DNA of 64,000 nt from assembly GCF_010894405.1 (NCBI RefSeq), contig NZ_JAAIYA010000001.1, forward strand, positions 183,341 through 247,340, given 5' to 3'. The notes beneath the pieces were generated by a model that saw nothing but the letters and a program-made list of their open reading frames with translations, was not told where the DNA came from and searched no databases. Within the stretch, counting starts at the first letter, position 1. Each line of letters opens with the position of its first letter. The DNA comes from Pyxidicoccus caerfyrddinensis. GTDB taxonomy: Bacteria; Myxococcota; Myxococcia; Myxococcales; Myxococcaceae. The position numbers and the translations under genes were made by a program. Below are positions 44,317 through 51,495 of the stretch, in pieces.

Positions 44317-45452
44317 TGAAGACCCACACCCTTTCCTCCCTCTGGAAGTCGGCCGCCGCGCTGGCGCTGGCGCTCGCCACGCCCGTGCTCGCCTCGGACG
44401 TCGCCGTCCCCCTGCCCCCCGCGTCCGCCGCGAGGCCCGCGTCCCTGGACGTGGAGGTGCCAGACGTGGAGCTGGTGGACCAGACGGGCCGCAAGGTGCG
44501 GCTGTGGACGGACCTGGTCCGCGGGCACACGGTGGCCATCAACTTCATCTTCACGCGGTGCAAGACCATCTGCTCGCCGATGACGGCGACGATGGCGCGC
44601 GTGCAGCAGGACCTGGGCCCGAGGAGCGACGTGCGCTTCATCTCCATCACCCTGGACGTGGCCAACGACACGCCGGAGCGGATGGCGAAGTTCGCCGAGC
44701 CCTTCAAGCCCGGGCCCGGCTGGTCCTTCCTCACCGGCGAGCCGGCGAAGGTGAAGGAGGCGCTGGTGGCCCTGGGCGGCTACGTGCCGGACAAGGAGGC
44801 CCACCGTCCCACCGTGCTCGTGGGCAACGCGGTGGCGGACTCGTGGACGCGCGTGGACGGGCTGGGCAGCCCCTCCCGCATCCTGGAGGCCATTCGCGAG
44901 GCCCGGGCCGCATCCGCGGCCCCATCCGAGCTGGGCTCGACGGGCAGCGACTCCACCACCCAGGACGCGGCCGCCTCGAAGTACTTCACCAACACGGAGC
45001 TGGTGGACCAGCACGGCAAGACGCACCGCTTCTACGAGGACCTGGTGCGCGGCCGGAAGGTGCTCATCAACTTCGCATTCACCTCGTGCAAGGGGGCGTG
45101 CTCGCCCATCACCAAGCACCTGGCCGAGGTGCAGGAGAAGCTGGGCGACCGCGTGGGCAAGGACATCACGATGATTACGCTCTCCGTGGATCCAGCCAAC
45201 GACACGCCGAAGAGTCTGGGCACCTTCGCGAAGAAGTTCGGCGTCAAGCGGGGGTGGTACTTCCTCACCGGCTCGCGGGAGAACATCACCCTCGTGCTGA
45301 AGAAGCTGGGCGGGTACGTGGACACGCCCGACGCGCACAACACCACGCTGCTCATCGGTGATGCCGCCACGGGCATGTGGGTGAAGTCTCCCGCCATGGC
45401 GCAGGTGGAGAACATCGTCCACGCCGTGGAACACCTGAACGACCCGAAGTGA
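44316..45452 (+). CDS. Tandem double-domain SCO1/SenC copper chaperone
   Basis: Exported protein of 378 residues with signal peptide (1-26). Two complete SCO thioredoxin-fold domains lie in one chain. Domain 1 (about 45-195) has the copper motif C82-KTI-C86 in FTRCKTICSP and a later His in KEAHRPTVLVG. Domain 2 (about 225-375) has C258-KGA-C262 in FTSCKGACSP and His in PDAHNTTLLIG. Both domains therefore keep the Cys-x3-Cys plus His set that binds Cu(I)/Cu(II). SCO proteins deliver copper to, or maintain thiols of, copper enzymes such as cytochrome oxidase. Beside the oxidase gene this one is the probable supplier of copper. Usual SCO proteins have one domain of about 200 residues. Translation overlaps the previous gene (TGATG). 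Confidence 0.93.
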   Translation: MKTHTLSSLWKSAAALALALATPVLASDVAVPLPPASAARPASLDVEVPDVELVDQTGRKVRLWTDLVRGHTVAINFIFTRCKTICSPMTATMARVQQDLGPRSDVRFISITLDVANDTPERMAKFAEPFKPGPGWSFLTGEPAKVKEALVALGGYVPDKEAHRPTVLVGNAVADSWTRVDGLGSPSRILEAIREARAASAAPSELGSTGSDSTTQDAAASKYFTNTELVDQHGKTHRFYEDLVRGRKVLINFAFTSCKGACSPITKHLAEVQEKLGDRVGKDITMITLSVDPANDTPKSLGTFAKKFGVKRGWYFLTGSRENITLVLKKLGGYVDTPDAHNTTLLIGDAATGMWVKSPAMAQVENIVHAVEHLNDPK

Positions 45453-45466
45453 CTCCGGTGAGCGGC

Positions 45467-47119
45467 ATGCGGTGGGCGTGGGTGCTGGTGGCGTGGGTGC
45501 TGGTGGCCGGGTGCAAGCGCACCGAGGCGCCCCGCCCCGTGGACCCGGCTGTGGCGAAGCGCGGGCGGAGCCTGTTCCAGCGCGGCCAGAGCGTCCGGGG
45601 CGAGCCGCTGATGGGGTTCCTCGCGCCCGAGCGGGTGGAGCTGAGCGGCGAGGTGGCGGCCTGCGCGCGCTGCCATGGGCCCGGCGGCCGGGGCAGTCGC
45701 GAGGGCGGCGTGGAGGTGCCGGACATCACCCCGGGCGCGCTCGGGCACGCGCGAGCGAGCGCGGTGGGCGAAGTCGAGGACCGCGCCCGCCCGGCGTATA
45801 CGCGCGAGACGCTGCTGCGCGCTGTCACGGAAGGCGTGTCCGCGAGCGGCCGTGAGCTGGGCGTGGCCATGCCCCGGTATGCGCTGGGAGAGGTGGAGCG
45901 CGAGGAGCTGCTCGCGTACCTCCAGCAACTCGGAGACCAGCCGGATCCGGGAGTCACCGCGTCCACCCTCACCGTGGGCGCCGCGCTGCCGATCAGCGGG
46001 CGGCTCGGTCCGCTGGGACAGGAGGCCGCTGCCGTGGTGCGCGCGGTGTTCGCGGATGTGAATGCGGGCGGTGGCATCTTCCGACGGAAGCTGGAGCTGG
46101 TGGTGGAGGACGACGCGGCCCTCCATGCGCGACCGGGAAGGGCTCTCGGGCGACAGGCGGTTGATGGCGAGGCACCTTCGCGGGGGCGACCGGACGGGCC
46201 GGCCGCGGAACCGGATGCCACCGCGCGGCTGCTCGACAGGGGTGTGCTGGCAATGGTGGCCAGCGTGCGACAGGGGCCGCTGCCCTCGGACTCACTGCTG
46301 GCCCGAGAGGGCGTGCCGCTGGTGCTGCCGTTGACGCTGGGCGCAGGCGCGTCGAACGAGGACGCCCCCGTGTTCTTCCTCTACCCGGATGAGCCCGCAC
46401 TGGCGCGGCTGACGGTGCAGCATCTGGCCCGGCTGCACGAGCCCGAGCTGCGCCGCAAGCCACTGGCCGTGGCGCATGCGGGTGGCAAGGCCGGGAGCGC
46501 GTGGGCCCGGGCGGTGCGACAAGAGGCGGAGCGCCGGGAGCTGGCGCCTCCGGTGGAGCTGGCTCCGGGCGCGGACGGGACGCTGACGGACCTGGAAGCC
46601 ACGGTGATGCAGTGGGCCTCGGCACCTCCCACCGCGGTGCTGTATGCGGGCACCTCGGCGGGACTGGGCACACTGCTGCGTGCCCTGGAGGCGCATGCGC
46701 CTGGAGTGCCGGTCTTCGCTCCCGCGAGCCTCGCGGACCCGGTGGCGGTGGGAAGCTCGGCCGGGCGCGTGCGCTTCGTGTACCCGGCGGGGCTGGGCGC
46801 CCGCGCGCCCGACTTGAAGGAGTTCGCCGCGTTCATGGAGCGGCATGGCCTGGAGCCGGGACACACGGCCTTCCAGCTCGGGGCCTACGCGGCGGCGCGG
46901 GTGCTGGTGGAGGCCCTCACGCGCACCGGTGCGGACGTGACGCGGGCCAGCGTGGTGCAGCACCTGGAGGCGCTGCGCGACTTCGACACGGGCGTGTCTC
47001 CCCCCGTCACCTTCGGCGTCAACCGGCGCGTGGGCGTGCAGGGCGCGCAGCTCGCGGCGCTGGACGTGGCCACGAGCCGGCTCGTCGCGGCGTCGGAGTG
47101 GATTCCCCTGACGCCGTGA
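45467..47119 (+). CDS. Cytochrome c fused to a periplasmic ligand-binding protein
   Basis: Lipoprotein of 550 residues with lipobox VLVAGC (Cys16). Residues about 25-155 are a class I cytochrome c domain: heme motif C66-AR-C69-H70 in ACARCHGPGG, and axial Met in VAMPRYALGEVEREELLAYL. From about 165 the chain matches branched-chain amino acid-type periplasmic binding proteins (LTVGAALPISGRLGPLGQEAAAVVRAVFADVN, then LELVVEDDAA). A short Arg/Gly-rich insertion, about 222-250, looks low-complexity. Heme attachment and ligand binding in one chain suggests redox state linked to substrate sensing or capture. A GTG at 45449 overlapping the SCO stop (GTGA) is an alternative start that would precede the same signal peptide. 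It probably accepts electrons from the oxidase system, by inference from position. Confidence 0.87.
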   Translation: MRWAWVLVAWVLVAGCKRTEAPRPVDPAVAKRGRSLFQRGQSVRGEPLMGFLAPERVELSGEVAACARCHGPGGRGSREGGVEVPDITPGALGHARASAVGEVEDRARPAYTRETLLRAVTEGVSASGRELGVAMPRYALGEVEREELLAYLQQLGDQPDPGVTASTLTVGAALPISGRLGPLGQEAAAVVRAVFADVNAGGGIFRRKLELVVEDDAALHARPGRALGRQAVDGEAPSRGRPDGPAAEPDATARLLDRGVLAMVASVRQGPLPSDSLLAREGVPLVLPLTLGAGASNEDAPVFFLYPDEPALARLTVQHLARLHEPELRRKPLAVAHAGGKAGSAWARAVRQEAERRELAPPVELAPGADGTLTDLEATVMQWASAPPTAVLYAGTSAGLGTLLRALEAHAPGVPVFAPASLADPVAVGSSAGRVRFVYPAGLGARAPDLKEFAAFMERHGLEPGHTAFQLGAYAAARVLVEALTRTGADVTRASVVQHLEALRDFDTGVSPPVTFGVNRRVGVQGAQLAALDVATSRLVAASEWIPLTP

Positions 47120-47158
47120 GCCAGCATGCGGGTGCAACCCTCGAAGGAGCACCCGCTG

Positions 47159-47851
47159 ATGACTCTCTTTCGTGCCCATGCAACGCCCCGTCATCTCGCG
47201 CGGCTGCTGCTCTGTCTGGTGACGGCCACGACAGGCGCCTGTCGCTCCGAGAGCGGAGAGGCGAAGAGCCGCGAGCCCACCCGGGCAGCGACGGAGGCTC
47301 CCGCGGTGGAGCAACCCGTCGACCTGCACGGCCTCGGAGGGGTCGAAGGCGTGCAGGCCTCGTATGACCAGTCCCGTCAGCCTGCCAGGTTCATCGCCGC
47401 GCTGGGGATTACCCCGGGACAGCGGATTGCGGATGTCGGAGCCGGGCTGGGCTACTTCACGCAGCGACTCTCGGAGGCAGTCGGTCCGACGGGACAGGTG
47501 GTCGCGACCGACATCAACGACGAGGCCCTCAAGCGACTTCGCGCACGGATGTCCGAGCGGAAGAACGTCGTGGTGCGCAAGGTGGAGCCCGACGAGCCAG
47601 GCCTCGAACCCGGCGCGTACGACCTCATCCTTCTCTCCGAGGTGGACCACTTCCTCTCGGACCGTGTGGCCTACCTGGCCAGACTGCGTTCCGCCCTCAC
47701 CCCGAACGGCCGTATCGCGGTGACGCACCTCCGGGCGATGCGCCCGCCGCTCGTCGCCGCCGCGAAGCAGGCGGGCTACGCCATCGTTTCCGAGTACGAC
47801 GGCCTTCCGGACCACTACCTGCTGTTCCTACAGCCCTTGTCCAGCCAGTGA
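47159..47851 (+). CDS. Class I SAM methyltransferase-like lipoprotein
   Basis: Protein of 230 residues. The C-terminal 165 residues form a class I methyltransferase fold with motif I ADVGAGLGYFT, the acidic strand-2 end VVATDINDEAL and motif IV DLILLSEVDHF. The N-terminus, from the ATG at 47159 (AGGAG nine bases upstream), is a signal sequence with Cys lipobox: HLARLLLCLVTATTGAC. Export is therefore predicted, although SAM is not known to occur in the periplasm. Either the domain binds another ligand, or it works at the membrane face, or the start is wrong. An ATG at 47126 would extend the N-terminus by 11 residues. It ends the oxidase gene cluster, 39 bp after the cytochrome fusion, and converges on the next gene. 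Confidence 0.85.
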   Translation: MTLFRAHATPRHLARLLLCLVTATTGACRSESGEAKSREPTRAATEAPAVEQPVDLHGLGGVEGVQASYDQSRQPARFIAALGITPGQRIADVGAGLGYFTQRLSEAVGPTGQVVATDINDEALKRLRARMSERKNVVVRKVEPDEPGLEPGAYDLILLSEVDHFLSDRVAYLARLRSALTPNGRIAVTHLRAMRPPLVAAAKQAGYAIVSEYDGLPDHYLLFLQPLSSQ

Positions 47852-47863
47852 GCCTGGGGCGAC

Positions 47864-48388
47864 CTACTGCCTGCGGAAGGTGAGGCCTCCGACCAGGAAG
47901 CGGGTGTTGATCGCCAGCAGCTCGCGGCCCTGGTCCACGATGACGAAGCTGATGGGGACTGGATCACTGATGGGCGTCCCCGGGAAGACGGCCTGGCTGG
48001 TCCCCATCCCGTCCGGGCCGACCGAGTAGCTGCAGCTCGACGACTGGCTGGTCACCGTTTGCCCGTTGATGTTGACGACGGAGGTGACCGAACAGCCTCC
48101 TTTTCCGTCGAAGGAGATCCTGCCCACCCCGGCCGTGGGCACCGGCGGGCCACCCCCGGGTGGCAGGAACATGGCGAGTTGGGACGAAAAGCCCCAGATG
48201 CCCTGGATCGAGCGGTTGGTGTATCGCGGGTGATTGCCCTTCTGGCTGTCGTCGTCATCGCGGAGTGCGTCGTCATCGCGGGCGGCCAGTGACGCCCCAG
48301 CGGCAACTACGGCTCCCACCGTAACGACCATCATCAGCAGAACCCTTCCCCGCATCCCCACGCGCCCAAAGCGTCTGGCTCCATCCAT
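47864..48388 (-). CDS. Small secreted protein, unrecognised
   Basis: Exported protein of 174 residues with a signal peptide (MRGRVLLMMVVTVGAVVAAGAS within 11-33). It continues with an Asp-rich stretch (ARDDDALRDDDDS) and a domain with repeated GIWGFSSQLAMFL, VGRISFDGKGGCSVT and SSCSYSVGPDGMG. These alternate beta-strand and turn patterns typical of small secreted beta proteins in myxobacteria and Gram-negatives. No enzyme motif is present. The ATG at 48388 follows AGGAG at good spacing; the longer frame to 48433 is unlikely. Two cysteines may form a disulfide. It converges on the methyltransferase-like gene with 12 bp between stops and is 87 bp from the next minus-strand gene. Confidence 0.7.
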   Translation of the reverse strand: MDGARRFGRVGMRGRVLLMMVVTVGAVVAAGASLAARDDDALRDDDDSQKGNHPRYTNRSIQGIWGFSSQLAMFLPPGGGPPVPTAGVGRISFDGKGGCSVTSVVNINGQTVTSQSSSCSYSVGPDGMGTSQAVFPGTPISDPVPISFVIVDQGRELLAINTRFLVGGLTFRRQ

Positions 48389-48475
48389 GACTCTCCTCCT
48401 TCCGTCACATCCACCCATCCAACGCCGAGGCACGGCCCGCTTTCGTGGACCGAGCTTCCGCGGCGCGTCTCCCGC

Positions 48476-48871
48476 CTACTCCTCGCTCCACTCCAGGCGA
48501 ACCGTGCCCCGTGTCTCCGGCTTCGGGACGCCGGTGCCCGCGCGGCCCAGGGTGACCATGGCCCGCTTCTCGATGGGCGCCGACGACGGAGCGAAGAAGC
48601 GATAGCGGCGCTCGCCCACGCGGGTGCTGTCGGTGATGGGCAGATTGCCGACAATCAACGCGGGCCCCATTCCCGCCACCGGGAACTCGGCGTCGGTCTC
48701 CACGTCGATCTCGATGGCCTCGCTCTCGGCGCGCTCCTTTCCGTGCGCGAAGAAGCGCCGTGGCTTCTCGTACCGCACCCGGCGCGCGACCGCCGACTTG
48801 AGCCCGGGCAGCGTGAGCGGCCTGTCGTCCCGGGGCTGCTCGGGACCCGAACCGTCATTGTGGACCGTCAT
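48476..48871 (-). CDS. Small cytoplasmic protein, unrecognised
   Basis: Hypothetical protein of 131 residues without signal peptide or membrane segment. It is charged and beta-like, with RRVRYEKPRRFFAHGKER, IDVETDAEFPVAGMGPALIVG and RYRFFAPSSAPIEKRAMVTLG. It might form a beta-sandwich, but no family is recognised. GGAGG precedes the ATG at 48871. It lies only 14 bp after the 843-residue hydrolase gene on the same strand, so the pair is probably one operon and the product may assist or bind that protein. Base composition and codon use match the neighbours. Confidence 0.7.
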   Translation of the reverse strand: MTVHNDGSGPEQPRDDRPLTLPGLKSAVARRVRYEKPRRFFAHGKERAESEAIEIDVETDAEFPVAGMGPALIVGNLPITDSTRVGERRYRFFAPSSAPIEKRAMVTLGRAGTGVPKPETRGTVRLEWSEE

Positions 48872-48885
48872 TGCGACCTCCGCGG

Positions 48886-51417
48886 CTACACGATCTGCAA
48901 GTCGTCAAATGCGAGCGCCCGGGCTTCCTTCCGGTTGAGGCGCAGCCGGATGGCGCGGACGGCACTCTCCCGCCTCGACAGTCCAAAACACCGGACGGGG
49001 AAGCGGAGCGTGGACAGCATGCTCTTGGTCTGGGAGCCATAGTCGAAGGGAAGCGACACGCCCCCCACTTCATCCGAGTCGACCCACCGGACCGAGCCGT
49101 CCAACAGTTCCAGCCCGAGCTGGAACCCCGTCGGCACCGTGGGGAAGCTCCCGTCGAACACATCCGCGACGCGGACCCAGACCTCCCTGCCCGCGACCTT
49201 CGTTTTGGGCTTGAGCTGCGAGCGGAACGTCCCGGCGCGCCTGCCCGGCACCGCGACCATTCCGACCGAGTCGCCGTAGAACGAACCATTGTACGGATTG
49301 GGCGCGGTCTGGCTCATCCCGTACTCGTCGGCCGTCAGGCCGGTCTGCGACGTGGGCTCGTTGAGCGAATTCTTCGCAATCGTGTTGGCCTGCTCGTGGT
49401 CGTCCACGGTCTTCGCCTTCGTCCACTTGAACGCCAGGTGCACCAGCGACGTCGGTGTCGCGGGCGGCAGCTCCGTGCCGACCAGGAATCCGACGGTGCC
49501 GTGTCCCGCCAGGACGCGGCGGAAGAACGCGCAGCCGTAGGTCACCAGCACCCGCTCGTGGTCATGGCGAGCCATGGTCGGCAGGAAGCCGCCGTTGTCA
49601 TTGCTGAGCCACTGCCGGTTGAAGAAGTTGTGACAGGCGTTGTGGACGTAGAGCTGTGACTTGAACGAGGGCGGCACGCAGCGGTCGTAGTACTTCGCCC
49701 CGTCGTTGCTCCATACGTCGCCGTCCGCCGCGGGCAGGAGCGTGAGGAACTCGTAGTCCCTGGGCGGGCCGCTCGTCGCCCCCCAGTCCGTCGGAGCGAG
49801 CGACAGCACGGCGAGCACCGTGACACCGGCCGGCAGGCTCGCGCGAATGGGAACAATCACCACCGCCTCGCCGCCGCGCGAGTGCCCCATGAGTCCGACG
49901 TGGCTGAAGTCGAGCGCACCCTTGAAGATGGGCCCGCCGCTGTTGAGCGTCTGGAAATGCGCGATGGTGGCATTGATGATGTCGGCGCGGTCCGTGATGT
50001 TGCCCGGACCCGAGGTCCACCCGTTCAATTCGTTGCAGTCCACCGACACCGCGACGAAGCCCATCTTCGCCAGCGCGTGCTGGAAGTAGTCGTAGCCCAG
50101 GTAGCTCGGGTCCGCGGGCGAATGATTGCCGTGGGCCATGAAGATGATGGGCACCGGCCCGCCCTTGCGGCGCCGCTTGTTGAACGGCGTGTTCGCGCCG
50201 TCGTCTTCAGCGGGGTAGTAGACGTTGCCTCGGATGTGCAGCGTCTGCCCTCCGATGCTCGTCGTGCCCCCGTCGTAATCGGCGAAGCCGACCGGGAACA
50301 GGTCGAGGCCGGACGGGTCGTACGTCACGTGGGGCGAGACGCACAGGCAGGTGAGCTCCTGGGCGAACGCGCTCACGCAGGTGCCGAGCGTCTGCACCAC
50401 GTGGATGACGTCGTCGTGCTCGACCGCATGGTTGAGCAGTACGACGGGGCCGCCGCCTTCACCGGCCTTCACGTGGTTGCGGTAGACCTTCACCGTGGCG
50501 CCGCTCGCCACCCAGGTGACTCGGACGGAGGTGTCGCCGCACTGGATGGGCGCGACCTGCGGCGCGGGCAGCGCCGAGCACGGAAGGACCGTGCCGTCGC
50601 CGGGAGGGCTCGGCGGATCGCGCGGGCACATCCGCTGGACGACCGACAGCATGTCGCCCGCGAGGAGCGGCGCCGGCAACCCGACCAGGTGCGCGACGCC
50701 CCAGGTGCGCCAGATGCCGAGCGAGACGCCGTTGAGCGACAGCTCGAAGCGGGCACCATTCACCAGCTGGGTGATGCGTATCTGCTGGGTGCCTTCGTAC
50801 GCTGGGTCGATGGACGGCGCCGGCAGCGGAGTCGGCGGCGGCACCGTGGTGTAGGCGACCGAGGGCGGGCTCCGGTCCCTGCACAGCTGCGCCCACGCGC
50901 GCACCACCTGGCCCAGGCCATAGTCGGGCGTCACGTTGACGCCCTGGTGTGGGGCCGCGCCCTTGACCTTCCCGACCTCGACGGTGTCGGCGGTGATCCA
51001 CACATCACAGCCCGTGAGCAGGTTGTTGACGCCCGTGCGCGAGCCGCATTGATAGACGGGCGCGGGGTCAATCTGGGGACGGGGCGGCCCGTCTGGATAA
51101 TCCTGGGTGTGGTCGCGCACCGTCACGACCGGTGACCAGCCGCTGGTGACACCGTTGGCCTGCTGCCGCGCACGGACGACATCCCCGGCGATCAGCGGCG
51201 TGGGGAGCGCCAGGAGGGCGCCGGACGGCTGGGGAAAACCTCCTGGCACCCCGGAGAGCACGGTGGCGCCGTTGACCTGGACGTCGAGCGTCGCGCCCAC
51301 GACGAAGCCGGTGACGACGACTGCCTTCGCGCATTGGTACAGCGGCTCGCCGACGAGGGGCGGGGACAGATAGCGTGTGTCCTCGAGATTGAGCCGTTTG
51401 GTAGGCACTTCAGACAT
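48886..51417 (-). CDS. Alpha/beta hydrolase with four N-terminal beta-repeats
   Basis: Protein of 843 residues without a signal peptide. The first 370 residues hold four degenerate repeats of about 95 residues, each with a (Y/I)QC or YEG start and a V-x-G-A-x-x-x-V-x-x-N-G core (FVVGATLDVQVNGATVLS, LTGCDVWITADTVEVG, LVNGARFELSLNGVSLG, VASGATVKVYRNHVKAG). An esterase/PHB-depolymerase-like fold follows: oxyanion segment IIFMAHGNHSP, nucleophile GHSRGG near residue 512, probable acid in DVWSNDGAK and histidine in HNACHNFFN. The tail, about 690-843, is beta-rich (binding). GGGGAGG lies upstream of the ATG at 51417. Cysteines are frequent in the repeats, odd for a cytoplasmic protein, so export by another route is possible. 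Confidence 0.75.
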   Translation of the reverse strand: MSEVPTKRLNLEDTRYLSPPLVGEPLYQCAKAVVVTGFVVGATLDVQVNGATVLSGVPGGFPQPSGALLALPTPLIAGDVVRARQQANGVTSGWSPVVTVRDHTQDYPDGPPRPQIDPAPVYQCGSRTGVNNLLTGCDVWITADTVEVGKVKGAAPHQGVNVTPDYGLGQVVRAWAQLCRDRSPPSVAYTTVPPPTPLPAPSIDPAYEGTQQIRITQLVNGARFELSLNGVSLGIWRTWGVAHLVGLPAPLLAGDMLSVVQRMCPRDPPSPPGDGTVLPCSALPAPQVAPIQCGDTSVRVTWVASGATVKVYRNHVKAGEGGGPVVLLNHAVEHDDVIHVVQTLGTCVSAFAQELTCLCVSPHVTYDPSGLDLFPVGFADYDGGTTSIGGQTLHIRGNVYYPAEDDGANTPFNKRRRKGGPVPIIFMAHGNHSPADPSYLGYDYFQHALAKMGFVAVSVDCNELNGWTSGPGNITDRADIINATIAHFQTLNSGGPIFKGALDFSHVGLMGHSRGGEAVVIVPIRASLPAGVTVLAVLSLAPTDWGATSGPPRDYEFLTLLPAADGDVWSNDGAKYYDRCVPPSFKSQLYVHNACHNFFNRQWLSNDNGGFLPTMARHDHERVLVTYGCAFFRRVLAGHGTVGFLVGTELPPATPTSLVHLAFKWTKAKTVDDHEQANTIAKNSLNEPTSQTGLTADEYGMSQTAPNPYNGSFYGDSVGMVAVPGRRAGTFRSQLKPKTKVAGREVWVRVADVFDGSFPTVPTGFQLGLELLDGSVRWVDSDEVGGVSLPFDYGSQTKSMLSTLRFPVRCFGLSRRESAVRAIRLRLNRKEARALAFDDLQIV

Positions 51418-51495
51418 GAGTCGTGTCCTCCCCCCGCGGCCACCCTTCCATCAGGGGCCGCCGATCGCAATCGCACTCACGGTCGAGCTTTCGCC

